Positions 45,892 to 59,520 of a stretch of 64,000 nucleotides of DNA are shown here, in pieces. The notes under the pieces were generated by a model that was not told the DNA's origin, did not search any database, and was given only the letters and a program-made list of their open reading frames with translations. Origin of the DNA: Paraspadella gotoi (lineage: Eukaryota > Chaetognatha). Numbering within the stretch: position 1 is the first letter of the stretch; each line of letters begins with the position of its first letter. Made by a program: the position numbers and the translations under genes. The stretch is taken from NCBI GenBank assembly GCA_051294375.1, contig CM119264.1:22996320-23060319 (forward strand). Reading direction: 5' to 3'.

Positions 45892-48800
45892 CTCATTTTC
45901 AGATCAATCCATTGCGGTTTCACTCCGAATTTTAGTAATCGACGTCGTCGCCATCATTATCGCGAGATCGTCATCGTCGTCGTCGTCGTCGTTGGGCTCA
46001 TCGATTATCATTAAATTTAAAACGGTGGTCTTGTCTTGCGCCATGTTTACAAAGTCGCCATCATCATGATCGCCAATCATCATCAACATCTGCATCATCA
46101 TTGTCGTCACTCATCATCGATCTTCCCATCATCTTGATCTTTCCCTCTCAGTCTTCCCATGTTCTTCCTCTCCTACCTCGCTTTCCAACCTCCCTTCCCC
46201 CTCCCTTCCCCCCCCCTTTCCCCACCCCTCCCTCTTCCCTATCTCCTCCTCTTTTTACCTCCGAAATAGAAACCTCATACAGTATTCATCGTCCTTGTTG
46301 ATATTCGCGATTCAAATGAGAATCGCTTCCCTCTCTCTCTGTCCGTCCCTCTCCACATTCGTTCTTCTTCTCTCGTTCTTCTTCTCTCGCTATTCTTCTT
46401 TTCTCCTCTCTTTCTTCTTCTCCTATTCTTTCTTCTTACCTCTTCTTTTCTTCTCTCCCTATTCTTTGCTTTCCTCTTTTTCTTGCCTCCTATTCCTTTT
46501 CTTCTCTTCCTCTTCTTTATTCTCTTCCTCTTCTTTCTTTATATTCTCTTCTTTCTTCTCTCCTATTCTTCTTTCTCTTCCTCCTTCCTTCTTCTCTCTC
46601 TTCTTTCTTCTTCTCCTATTCTTTCTTATCTCCTCTTCTTTCTTTCTCTCTTTTTCTTTCTCTCTTTATCTTTCTTCTTCCTACTCTCCTCTCCTCCGCT
46701 TCCTCCTCCAGCTTCCTCTTCCCTGGATCTTTAACTTAACCTCTGTTTTGTCTTGTGGTAGTTTTCACGCGATCTTTAACTTTTGTATTGTCTTTAGCCT
46801 TGCTGTTGTTATACCTGGCTCATATGTAAGTTACTCATCAACCTTGTTTAATTCGAAAATATTTCTTTGTTCCTGCTCTTCCTGCTCTTTCTTCTCTCCT
46901 TCTCAGTGTATAGGGACAGCTTTCCCTTAGATGACTACCTCTCTCACCTCGCTAATCTCCTTCTGCTACTTCTCTTTTCTTTCTTTTCTCCTTTTTTGTT
47001 CCTATTTTGATATTTGCCTATCTTCTCTAATTCTATTTTTTTTTCTTTGCCGTTTCCCATGTCTTTTATTCTTCCATCCCTGCTTTTTCTTCGCTCCTAT
47101 GCACGTCCTTTTCTAGCCCTTTTCAATCATGTTCTCTTCTCTTTAATTTCCCATTTTTTCACTTTTCATTTTGTAACTTGTTTCTCTTTGTAATCGTTAT
47201 CATCTTTCTCTCCTTTTCTTCTTTCTTCTCTTTTTCCTCCATCTTCCTCCCATTCCTCCCTCTGCTCCTTCCTTTTCCTCCGAGGCCCGTCGTCCATCCC
47301 CTTGATTTTCTTGAAAAACACTTCTTAGCTGAAGTTTTTTCATGCTTTTCTCGTGTCTCTCGAACTATTCGGGTGTTCGCGTTCCCGAATCGAATCTAAG
47401 CGCGGTGGCAGTGAACCTCGAGTTATAACAAAAATTGTAATGATATCTCTGTCTAACAAAAAAAATCCATTTTGTCCATTGATTCCGCTCACTGGCAACC
47501 ACAACATATTCTTTCCCCTCATTCGTCGTCATAATTTGACGACGTTAGAAATTCTCAATCCTCATTCCATCGTTTCTATTGTTTATCCATCGCGTAACTC
47601 TGCCCGCCGCTTAATCAGTCATTTGCTCGTCATTTCCCAACCGGAGATAAATAAACAAATAAAAGCGATGTTTTTGGCATCAACGGAACCGCGTTCGTCC
47701 GGAATGTGCGAAACAGGCTGATGCGGGTATTGGACCAGAGGACATTCCGAGTGTTTCAGTTGACTTCGTGGCGTTGTTATCCCGTTGGATGGAAATTGGT
47801 TTCGCAAGGATCTTGAATTTGGTGTGGAACTGTCCAGGCTACTCCTCATTTACGTCTTTTTGTTTTAAATTAATCATACATACGAGTGACAACAGCCGAA
47901 CATATCACCATCTTCGTAAAAACCACGCTAACCGCCAAATGATTGCGTTTTCGTCAATTTCCCGATGGCGTTTTGCATCTGCTGGGCGGGTTTTTGCAGT
48001 CTGCTGGGCGCGTTTTTGCATCTGCGAGGCGACGTCGGAATCAATGCGGGTATCGCGAAGTTAACGACCGAAGCAAGAGACAATGTGAATCTGAGCGAAT
48101 CTCATCAACGGAGATCGTTATGCCATTAATTTTCGAAGGAAAAAAAAACTAAACAAAACAGAAACCAAAAAACAAAGAGGTTTTGTGGTCGACGGCACGT
48201 CAACGGCATTCGACACATTGCATTCAAATACCAATTTTTTTTTTTTGCTCACAAAGGTCTCTACTAATTGTTTGATAGCAGCTGTCGTCACCAAAGTTAA
48301 AATGATGCGAAACGACCCGCGGAAAATTGACGCCTATTGCGCTCGATAGTAGACAAAGCCTCGAGAGGAAAAAAAGTAAAACGAAAAACAGACTAAATAA
48401 ATAACATAACAGGGATACATAGCATGGTCCATACATCGAAGAATTCGAGTTTTATATACGTAAAGATATCTGTAAAGTAATAATAACTACAGAGTAACAA
48501 ACCAACATTAACATGACGAAATAGTCTGTTGAATTTGGAGCATAAAGAGCGTCAACCAAAGCTATAAAAAAAAGTTAATTGTTAAAAAAGATTTTAAAAA
48601 AATTTCCCTGTTCTGCGAGTAGAAATCCTATCGAAAACGAAATAAAAGTCGAAGAAAGAGAAGCCAAATTTAAGTGAAGGAAGCCTTTGAATAACGAAAA
48701 AGTCGAGAAAAGGAGCTAAAGATGAAAGCTTTATGAGGCTTAGCAGAAATATATATCCGAGAGAGCGATTGTGGTGACTAAGATGAAGAAGCTCATGTGT

Positions 48801-49436
48801 GTCGGAGGGCGAGAATAGAAACGTCTTGTGAGGTTTGGTTTTGGAAGAATTTGATGTCATGGTGCGCGCCGATGATGATAAAACTAAAATCATGGCTCAC
48901 CGCAAAGGAATAGAGCGTATGAAAAGAGCCTTCCTTCTCTCTCTCTCTCCTCTCTCTCTCGTCTTCTTCTTCTCCTCGCTCTTATTCACATTCTCCTTCC
49001 TTTTTCGCAACCACGATCATGAATACTATTACAAATAATTGTAAGCGTGTTTCGATATATATTCCTCTCTCTCTCTCTCTCTTTTCTCTCTCTCCTCGCT
49101 TATTCACATTCTCCTCCTTTTTCGCAACAGCGCTTATATGAATGACATTTACAAATATGCATTGACGGGCCGTTTCGATATCTCCTCTCTGCTTCTTCTC
49201 TCTCTCTACTCTCTCTCTCTCTCTCGTCTCCTCTCTCTCTCAATCGGCTTATTCACATTCTCCTCCTTCCGCGGGACTCCACCAGTTACCACTTCGTATT
49301 CCAACAGCGCCGGAACGGCGCTAGACGGATCTGAAAAATTACATTACAAATAGACTTGAAGGCGTTCTCCGTACACCGCCCTATCCCTCGTGCTCATCTG
49401 CTCTCTCTCCTCTCTCTCTCTCTCTCTCTTCTCTCT

Positions 49437-49468
<32 letters not shown>

Positions 49469-50765
49469 CTAACCGCAACGGCCTCGTCCTCGGACCTACC
49501 CATTCCACTTTACATCTCCTGTTACACCAATAGTCTTTAAAACCTCAACGACGGGGATCCCGATTACACGTGTTATAATGTGTAAACAGTGCGTGAGAAA
49601 GAGGCGTAGGACGGAAAGTAGGACGATGCATAGAAAAAGGGAAGACAGTGCTGAAAGAAGAAAGAAAAAGAGACAATAGAAAAAAAAGCGCATCAGGAAC
49701 ATAACAAGGGTACACAACGTGAATGAAAAGAAAAAAAGTCGTTGTGGCGAACGTTCGAACATCGTTTTTCCGAAGATTTAGGAGAAAGAGTAAGCATTAT
49801 AGCATGTATTGCTAACACTTTATACATTTGAAAGGTAAAATACTAAATCAGACCCTCGATATGATATATAGAAAGGATATAAAAGCACTAGGAAAGATGA
49901 AGAAAATCAAAGGAATAAAAAAACGGGAAAGAGAAGGAAAACACAAGGCGAAAATGAACTCGTAACATACGTTCTTCAAGAATAAACATCGGAATAGAGA
50001 ATAAGAGAAGGGAAAAGACAATAAAGAGTAAAAAGATAAGAAAGAAGACAAGAAAGACATGGTAAGAAAGAACAGATAAAACCAGGGAGAAAGAAAGAAA
50101 AGAAAGAAATGAAAGATAAGAACAGATAAGAAAAGAAAGACAGAAGAAGAGATAGAAGGAAAGGAAACAAAGAGAAATAAAAGTCGTGCCGCACGTTAAA
50201 GGTGATTGAGAGCGAAAGAAAGAAAAAATTCCCTGTTTGTCGCGTTTCCTAATCAAAGTTCCAACGTGTAACTAATGGCCAATCTACTTCTCTCTCTCTA
50301 GTCTCTCTCTTCTCGTTCTCTGTCTCTCTCTCTATCTCACTCTCTCTCTTTCTCGCTTAGCCTTCCTCTGCCTTCGGCTTTCCTTCCACCGTAAACATTT
50401 TTATGTAGTCATAGAAAGAGCCTTGGTTTCCAGACGGGAACAAAAGACGCGCCCCCTATTTTCCGGTCGGACGTCATCGACCGCGTTTGACGACGCATGA
50501 CGTCACGAGTCCCGACGTTGGATCGTCGTTTTGTGACAGGGTCACGTCGTTGTCACGGCTCTAGCTGTAACCGCTGAGGATTTACAAGAATCAATTTAGG
50601 TGGTTTGTGGATAAAAAGAAAATAGAAGGAGAGAGAGAGATAGGTGACTCGAGAAAGTGAGAGAGAGAGAGAGTAGGAGAGTAGAGACGAGAGACGAGAG
50701 GAGAGAGAGAGAGAGAGCATGTTCTCTGAAAATCCTTAAGGACCAAGTGAAACAGGGGGTTAAAA
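44085..50765 (+). repeat. Large inverted duplication, arm A
   Basis: Pairs in reverse complement with 57690-64000. Matching points: 44866 with 63345, 45110 with 63130, 46920 with 61410, 47640 with 60700, 48250 with 60120, 48740 with 59690, 50440 with 58035. Position sums stay within 108.2-108.5 thousand, so collinearity is good. It contains CCTTT tracts, degenerate TTAGG-like DNA (45170-45360), CT arrays and pyrimidine-rich DNA. No gene recognised. Confidence 0.85.
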
Positions 50766-51593
50766 GCTGAAAACATAACGGACCCTTTAACTGAAGCTGT
50801 GTTCTCTCATATAATTGTTTTCTTCTATTAACATTTGGGAAAGTAGTTAAAAAATCGATAAAATCAGCGAGCTTATTTCTTGAAAAAATCGTTAAGAAGA
50901 AAATCGTTTTTCAAGTTAATTTGTTTTCCAAAAAAAGGGTTAATATCCAATTTTAACAAAGATTTTCAGCTTTTATTATTAAAATTTATAAGAAAAAAAA
51001 CTAGGACCATGAAATCAAAATTTAAGGTATCGACTGATTTTATTTAAACTTTCTTTTCAAATGATTCTGTTAATTGATGAAAATAAACTCTTTGAGTAAC
51101 TATAAAATATTATAAAGAAGAGAAAATTCTGTACTTTTGCTAAATTTTTAAGTGTGTATAATAGAAGTATATAGTTGTAATTATACATTTAAGGTGAATA
51201 TGAATATTAATTAATAATATTACAATGTTTTTTTCGTAAGGAATAGATTTGAGGTTTGATTTGTCTGCTTTTAAGTAAATATGAAAAGATAAAAAAAATA
51301 TTAGTCTTGAATAAAGCCTTTGCTTCAATGAGGCTTAAACTAAAATTATAGCTTTGTACAGTAAAAAAAAACGAATTGTCTAATTAGGTAAAAATATGAC
51401 TTCTAATGCACAAAATATAAATAATTGATTATATAAATATTAGGTAGGCTTCAACTAAATTTTTTTTCATAATTAGTTAAATTTGTTTCCGCTAGAATTA
51501 AGAGATAGGAATTTGGTTGCCACTTCCCGTATTGCATAAGCAAAAATTAATGACTATCACCATTTCAATTCACTTGATTGAAGACCCGTTAAG
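50766..51593. other. AT-rich unique spacer
   Basis: AT-rich DNA between arm A and later repeats. I see no gene, repeat or transposon end in it. Confidence 0.5.
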
Positions 51594-51618
51594 NNNNNNN
51601 NNNNNNNNNNNNNNNNNN
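51594..51618. other. Assembly gap (25 N)
   Basis: Run of exactly 25 N, probably a placeholder. Confidence 0.99.
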
Positions 51619-51672
51619 AGCTTTTTACCCCCCCTGTTCACTTGGTCCCCTTAAAGGATTTCAGAGAAACAT

Positions 51673-51708
<36 letters not shown>

Positions 51709-52083
51709 NNNNNNNNNNNNNNNNNNNNNNNNNNNNNNNNNNNNNNNNNNNNNNNNNNNNNNNNNNNNNNNNNNNNNNNNNNNNNNNNNNNNNNNNNNNN
51801 NNNNNNNNNNNNNNNNNNNNNNNNNNNNNNNNNNNNNNNNNNNNNNNNNNNNNNNNNNNNNNNNNNNNNNNNNNNNNNNNNNNNNNNNNNNNNNNNNNNN
51901 NNNNNNNNNNNNNNNNNNNNNNNNNNGAGAGAGACAGAGAGAGAGAGAGAGAGACAGAGAGAGAGAATATTGCCTTGTTACCGTTGGAACTTTGTTAGAA
52001 ACCGAAACAGGGAATTTTTTTTCTTTCTTTCCTTCTCATTCACTTTACGCCGACTTTTATTTCTCTTTGTTTGTTTCCTTCCT

Positions 52084-52175
<92 letters not shown>

Positions 52176-52558
52176 TTTTCGTCTTTTCCCTTCTCTTTTC
52201 TCATTCCGATTTTATTCTTGAAAACGTTTTACGAGTCATTTTCGCCTTTTTTTCTCTTTCCGATTTTATTCCTTTTGATTTTTCTTCCATCTTTCTCAAT
52301 GTCTTTTCATCCTTTTTATATATATCGGTCTGATTTAGTTATTTCCTTTCAAATGTATAAATGTTACATACATGCATAATGCTTACTCTTTCTCTAAATC
52401 TTTCGGAAACGTTCGCCAACGACTTTTTTTCTTTTCTTACTTTTCCTTTTTTTCCTCCTTTTTTCCTTTTTCTCCCTTCCTCCCTTTTTATCGCCTTTTT
52501 CCCACTTTTACAACATCTTATACACGAAATACGGGATCCACGGCGGTTTTAAGACTAT
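51619..52558 (+). repeat. Third copy of the inner arm sequence
   Basis: Resembles 57660-58550 in direct orientation and 49800-50765 in inverse orientation: GGATTTCAGAGAAACATG, then after a gap TTGTTACCGTTGGAAC and GAAACCGAAACAGGGAAT. A TTTC array is at about 52080-52175. The gap at 51709-51926 has a CT array on its left and a GA array on its right. Confidence 0.75.
51709..51926. other. Assembly gap (218 N) between CT and GA arrays
   Basis: The left flank is (CT)n and the right flank (GA)n, so strand sense flips across the gap. That would fit an inverted junction or a joining error. Confidence 0.97.
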
Positions 52559-52818
52559 NNNNNNNNNNNNNNNNNNNNNNNNNNNNNNNNNNNNNNNNNN
52601 NNNNNNNNNNNNNNNNNNNNNNNNNNNNNNNNNNNNNNNNNNNNNNNNNNNNNNNNNNNNNNNNNNNNNNNNNNNNNNNNNNNNNNNNNNNNNNNNNNNN
52701 NNNNNNNNNNNNNNNNNNNNNNNNNNNNNNNNNNNNNNNNNNNNNNNNNNNNNNNNNNNNNNNNNNNNNNNNNNNNNNNNNNNNNNNNNNNNNNNNNNNN
52801 NNNNNNNNNNNNNNNNNN
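52559..52818. other. Assembly gap (260 N)
   Basis: N run. A short stretch with a GA array follows, then another 25-N gap at 52911-52935. Confidence 0.99.
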
Positions 52819-52874
52819 CAATCTATTTGTAAATGTATTCATCCGTGTTGCGAAAAGGAAGGAGAATGTGAATA

Positions 52875-52910
<36 letters not shown>

Positions 52911-52936
52911 NNNNNNNNNNNNNNNNNNNNNNNNNC

Positions 52937-55613
52937 CGGGCTGAATAAATGGTGAAAGCGGCCTAGAGGCCAGGGGCCAGAGACGAAGCCTGACGGGTAC
53001 TGGACGGCCGCGAGAGGCCACCGTTTGTGGAAGGACGCGGCATGCCAGAGGGCAGACCAAGAACCTCGGAATTGGGGAGGAAAAGACATGGGGGAAAAAG
53101 GGAAAGTAAAAGAGAAAGAGGGCAAACGAAAAGACCAAATTGTATGGTCAAAATTTATCCTTGAAATATTTAAAACATCTAAACAATATGTTTTCTTTAC
53201 GTTTATTTGGCACTTTATCAAGCATAAAAAGGGACGTTATTAAAATAATTTTCGGGTCTTATTAGGAAATTATTAGAAAATCGATGTTTAGAAGTCAAAA
53301 ATCTTATCGTGCTCACCGAATCTGATTAATACTTCAGCTGAAGGCAATCCATTGGTTGATAGAATAGGCAACGCAAACCTGCTTGTGATTGCCCCAGACG
53401 CTAACATCTTCTAGCCACGTTCGGTGAGCAGGGAACATAGACTTTCGGACACTCCCAGGTCTCACAGGCTGTTGAACAAAGCCGCGAGTTGAACACGATA
53501 CCCTGTGTTAGCCCTACTTGCCTCGTGGCAGGAAGGGAGCTGCAAGCAAATACGTCAGGCGGTTTCCTCCTTAACTACCGACACAAAACCAAAAATAAAA
53601 CTGCAGTATTTCTTCGAGAGCATAAAAAAGTGCGTCAAGGCAGTTCTATAATGATTAATCTTAAATATAATTATTTATTGATTATTGCGGAAAATAGTAC
53701 AAAGATGAATTGGGAAAGATAAAGGGGAAACAGAAAAAGGGGGAGGGAAAAAAGAAAAGAAAAAACGACGGATGTTGATGTTTACCGACGGAAAAAATCC
53801 GGGCAAAGTGGGTCAAACTGCCTGAGGAAAAGCAGTAGAAAAGGAGAGGAAAGAGGAGAAAATAGGCAAAGAAGAGAGCAAGAAATATTATAAACCTTTT
53901 CATTCTTCCTCCTCCTTCCCTTCCTCCCCCCTTTTTTTACCTTCTCATCTCTCCCTCCTTCTTTTCTCATTTACCTCTCCCCCTCCCTTTTACTCCCTCT
54001 GCCCCCACCCGATTTTTTCTAAATTATAATCAATACATTACAATTCTTCAAATTCTAATGGTCTGTTGCTTTTCATATGATTAAACAATCTCTTAAACCT
54101 TTTCGACGGTGCAATCATTAATCTCGCCCAATCACCAATATTGCACTCAAAAATAATCGCCCAATCCCATCATGGCCTTATTGCTCAATCGAACACTTTC
54201 TTCCTAAAAAAGCCTCTAAAAGCTTCGATCTGTGGACTTTTACCTCCCCTCAGGACGATGTTATTTCAAAAACTGGTGTCGGAAAAAATAATTTTTTCAA
54301 TTGTTCTCCACGCGAAAAGCACCGATAACCGGGTGGCATGATGACAGCGAATTGACTTATTACGACGACGACGACACGACGACGACAACGACCTTGTACG
54401 AAAGCCTCAAGAAGACGACCAAGTCTGGTACACGAAAATAATTTCGACCACCGCTCATAAATGTGACGGAAATTGATGACGACGACGAGGTTGTGGGGAA
54501 AAACTGGGTCGGATTTTCAAGTTTTTTCTCCACGCGAAGACCGATTAACGTCATGATGACGAATGTTACGGATTACCGACGACGACAACCGACGACCCGA
54601 CGACAACACCTTTTACGTAAAGCTCAAGACAACGAACAGAATGACGATTAAATCGACAACTGCCGAGACGACGACGGTAACGACGACGAAGCGATGCAGA
54701 CAAACACAGAGGGAAGACGGACGACTGACGGACGCCGCTTTCCTTTTTTTTATAAAACAAAGGTGATTCGTCTCCATTCGACCTCGCTGGCCCTATTTCG
54801 GCTGGCGAATACGACCACCTCGCGCCCCACGACGACAAAACGCCTTCAGCGAAACCGCGCCACGCCAAAGCTCACCTCCGCGATCTAGCCACGTTCAACT
54901 AACGCCCAAAACGGCGCCACTCGCAGCGCGTCTTGTTCCTTATATGCGGAACTCCGCGGGTCACGTATCCAAAACCACCCCGTGCACGCGACCCCGTCCC
55001 CACGGGGGGAACCCCCCGAAAGACCTCGAGACTTTTTCTTTATCTCACGCGCGGAAAAAATTGCACGTATGGCCCAAAGTTGAGACGGCCAAAGTGAGAC
55101 GCGAAAGAAAAGAGAGAGAGGCGCGATGGCGAAGAAAAAGAAAACTGCGCGTGCCGGGGGGGAAAGTGCAACGCGACAAATGGGGCATCGATATGGCGTC
55201 GGAAAGTGCGGCCAACGCGGCACAGAATTGCAAAAATCCGATGTTATGGCCCAGAATAACGAGGTAAAGCTCCGCGCCTCCGCAACCTAAAAAATGTTGC
55301 CCGAAAAAATTAAACTATTATTACAAATGAATTTTAAAGGTCGAAAACGACATGACATACCCCGCTGTAAAATCTTTTAGTGCGAAGGAGATTTGAATGA
55401 GAGCATTAACAGAAACACGAATGGTAAACAGTAGAGCTCCCAGAAAATACCATTGCATTTTTGTAAAAGTTTCCTATACCTGCCAAAGTTTCTTGTGCCA
55501 AATTTAGTGGATGAAAACAATATCAGCAATTAAAAAATTTCCCTGAATGCTCTTGATGGAGTTTTTTCACGCAGTTTGCGTCTACCACTTACGGTTTTAA
55601 AAAAAGTAAAGGG

Positions 55614-55645
<32 letters not shown>

Positions 55646-57690
55646 CTTTTCTGGAAAAAAAGGAGCTGTTATAGCCAGCAACTTAAACTTAATCAAAAAA
55701 TAAAAGTGTATATAATCAACCTTATTTACTAAATTGTTTGTTGTGGGTTGTTTCGTTTGTTTTTATAATAGGTTAAAAAATTATTATTAAGAAACACTTC
55801 CAAATATTTAGGCAATTATTTAGTTTTTTTAAGACCAAATCGTCCCTGACCAAAATTACTTTAGCAAATTCTAATAAGATTGTATATTATGAAGAAAAGT
55901 ACTGTCCTTTGATTTGGTTATAAAATAGAACATCTCTAAGGATTTTTAAATATATTTAATCCTTAAACCAACGATATTGTCTTTAAAGGTTTACGCCAAA
56001 TAAATACAAAAGAACGGAAAAACATGTCAGCGAGAGATTAGATAAAAAGGCGCCTTGGTCTTCTGTGGCTAGCAAGCCTCCCACCTCAACCTTAACCCCT
56101 AAACGCTCTCTCCCAACCAAAACCTTAGTCTGAGGCCTTCTTATTCATTTTTCCAAGCCTCAAATCTTAATATCCCTAAGTAACAAGGGCCCCCTTCGTC
56201 TAGCTTGCTATTTATAAACAGATAAGTAATTGTGATATCTGGACAGGCTAAGAAAGGACAGAAGAGCTTGGGGTTAGGGTTTAAGGGAAAAGTACTGCGC
56301 GGAAGGAAATTAAGAATATTATAAAAACTTAGCCCTTATTGAGGCCGGGAGGGCGGAAAAAGCAGGATGCACTGAGTGACGGGCTCAGCAGGTGAAACCT
56401 CAGGCTGAAACGTGTGAGGCGATTGGTGACCGAGGCTCCTGGAGTGATGAGCAAGGCTAGGTTTCTGGCATGATATAACAATATAAAAACAGAGCCTAGG
56501 TTTAGGGTAGGCTCTAAGGACGTGGCTCTCCTGCAGATTTCACCAAAGCCACGGGAACTGCGTGAGCCGGAGGGCTTGGATCAGGGACCAGTTAGGTTAA
56601 GGTTTTGAGCAGAAGTACACGATCTTGGGGTTAAGTTAGGGGAAAGGCTGCTCGGGGTTAAGACAAAAAGCCCACGTTTTAGGTTATAGCTATTAGATAT
56701 TCCCCCAAGCCAGGGAAAACTGAATTAAGATTAAGGTTTTGTAGGCCCGGTTTAGCGCGTAAGGGATTGATGATGAGAGCTTTTTGCGAGCTTGCCAAAG
56801 GCTAAGTTGTCCCCTACCATCTAATTCGCTACTTTTGCCATCACTTGGTAATCTTTTTAAAATTAAAAATCATCCCTTAGACAAGTTCTATTTGTTTTAA
56901 CCAAGACTAGAAAATTTTTATTTTTAAAATTAGAAAGTAGTTTTTGGTCAGGGCAGCCAATTGTAGGACTTTAAAAAAAAGAATTAATGTGAAGTTTCTT
57001 TTCTTAACTTTGACGGGCCCTTTGAACTAATAGATTTTTACTAACCCTTCATTTATAAGAACTAAAGATAAAAAAAATGGTAATATATAAGGTTCTATCT
57101 TGGTAACTTATTTTTTGGATTAATTTAAAGTATGCTGGTGAGCCTGCATAAAATAACAGAATCTTATTTATTCGAAATAATCTCGTTACCTCTGTGGAAA
57201 ATTTTTTTTTATGTTTAAAACCGGAAGTCTGGGTCAACGCATTCTACCATAACCTGGGCGTGGAAAATCCATTAGTGGAAACATCGACAGAAGAGAAAAT
57301 ATAATAAATAAAACCTTGTGATTATTCGTTTGTTACGCTTTCCACTAAATTTGGCCACGTCAAGTAAACTTTGCAAGGTATCCAGGAACTTTCATTAAAT
57401 GTATTTTTGATGATATTTTCTGGAACCTCATAGTAAACAGGGAAAGCAAAAATAACTCTGAATGGAATAAGGAAAGAAGTAGAGGCAAGAAAAAAATAAA
57501 AAAAAAAAACGAAAATGAAAATATGTAGGAAGATTCGTATCGAGCCGATCACGATAGAAAGCCAAAAAAAACTTTAGGTTAATGAATAAAGATTTCCTGA
57601 ATTATTTAAATTTTTAGGAAGTTTCATGGCAAGAATACGTTGAGGTAGTGATTTATTCAAATATCAATTTGAAGTCTGATTGAAAGGATT
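52937..57690 (+). repeat. Segmental duplication, copy 2, with many small indels
   Basis: Same order as 30137-32850 but with frequent one-base insertions and deletions, interrupted by a 2001-bp insertion at 55432-57432. It lacks most of 32130-32480. It starts one base after a 25-N gap. The error pattern resembles uncorrected long-read sequence used for gap filling. The GAC tract is at 54361-54760. Confidence 0.8.
55432..57432. mobile_element. hAT-like DNA transposon, probably non-autonomous
   Basis: The insertion is flanked on both sides by GTAAACAG (55424-55431 and 57433-57440), and the parallel copy at 32652-32659 has this word once, so the empty site is known. Ends are inverted: TAGAGCTCCCAGAAAATACC at the left and its partner at the right (19 of 22 positions alike if one T is treated as an insertion). 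An 8-bp target duplication and TAGAG-type ends are characteristic of the hAT superfamily. A long poly-T tract is at 55618-55645. The longest open frames are short and none resembles a transposase, so it is likely mobilised in trans or decayed. Confidence 0.75.
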
Positions 57691-59482
57691 TTCAGCAGAA
57701 AAACAATGGCTCCTCTCTGCCTTCTCCTCTTCTCTCCTCCTCTCACTCTCTGCTCTCTCTCTTTCTCTCTCTCTCTCTCTTCTCTCTCCTCTCTCTTCCT
57801 ACCTTCTCTCTTCATTTCGTTTTTCTTTATCCACCAAACACCTAAATGTGAATTTTAATCTCAGACTTTACAACCGGTGAACAAGAAACGCTGACATGTC
57901 ACAAAACCGGGACGGATACAACGTCCGGGACTTCCCCGTGGACGTCATGCGTCCAAAGGGCTCAGAATGGACGCTCACGAACCCGAGAAGAAACAGGCGC
58001 GCCGGGTCGCTTTGTTCCCCTTGGAAACCAAGGTCCCCCTTTAATGGGACTCAAAAAATGTTACGGTCGTCTGTGGAAGAACGGAGTATAAGGCCGAAGG
58101 ATTAGAAGGAAATATTAGCTATATATATTATTAGATATATATATGATTATAGTATATATATCATATATATATATGTATATATGGATGACAAGGAACAGTA
58201 TGAATGATTGCATCTTGTTACCGTTGAAACACTTTTGTTTATGAAACCGAAACATTGAATTGTTCTTCTTTCTTATCTATCTTACCGTCTCTATATCTTT
58301 ATCTGTTCGGTCTCTATCTCTTTCTGTGTTTCTCTCTTCTTTCTTTTTCTCTTTCTTCTCTCTCCTTTCTCTTCTCTTTCTCTATCTCTCTTTTGTCTTT
58401 CCTCTTCTCTTTCTTGCATTCCGATGTTATTTTCTTGAGAAAAGACTTACTCAGTCTATTCTCTCTCTCCTATGCCTTTCGGACTTCAATCTTTCTCACT
58501 CAAGTCTTCATCCAGTTGTGGTGTCGTGTGAGTAGATGTGAGTCGTTGTGTAGATTAAATGCTATGTGTGTTGATTATGTCGCAAAGAGCTGTGTGGTGA
58601 AAAGTGGTGTAGTGAGTGTGATAATACAGTGTGCTTATATAGTGTGTGTCGTGGTGGCTCTGTTGAGTGATGTGAGTCCTGGCGTGTCGGCGAAGAAGAG
58701 AGTGTGCGTGTGTGCTGAGATAATGGAGGCTGTGTCTGTAGTGTGTCCGATGTACCTCGGATGTGCGTGAAGGAGTGTGTGCGGTGCGCTGTTGGCGTAC
58801 GTGCCGTGTGTTGTGTGTCTCGTGTCCGTGTCCCTCCCGTCCCCTGGGGAGCGTTCGTTGGTTCCCCACTGTAAACAGCTGATGTACAACGAAATACGTT
58901 AATATCCACGGCGAAACTCATTTGTTGGGGAAAGAAATGTTGAAAATTTGGGAAGTAGCGGCCGACGAGCCAGGCGCGGAGAGAAAAGAGAAAAAGAGAG
59001 AAGAGAGATTGCACAGAGAGCAGAGAAGAAACGTATAAGAGAGTCCTAAGATCGATGATTATCCGACGATATAAAAAGAGAGACTGAGACTTAAGTTTGA
59101 AGAGTATAGACTGATGATGGAGAGAGTAGAGATGAGCAGGGAGAGAGCGGAAACGCCCTTTCAAGGCTCAGAGTTGGAAAGTAATTGCAGCCGGGTGTGC
59201 CGAAAAGTCAAGGAGAATGAAATAGGCGGAAAGGAGAGAGAGAGTGGAGAGGAGATGAGAGAGACGAGAAGAAGGATAGATCGAAACGGCCTCAAAGCTA
59301 TATGTGAAAGGAGGTCAGTCCGTGGCGTATAAGAAGGAAAGGAAAGAAGCCGAGAGAGAGGATTGAGGAGGAGATGAAGCCTTTTGAGATGACTGGATTG
59401 GACAGGAGAAAGTGCAAGAGTAAGGAAAGAGAGTGAGGGAGAAAGGAGAGAGAGATTAAAGAATGTGATATCACAGATGAGA

Positions 59483-59520
<38 letters not shown>

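Noticed and set aside
58562-59164. 200-codon His/Thr-rich - strand frame
   Set aside because: It is a shadow of GTGT-rich low-complexity DNA with no recognisable domain.
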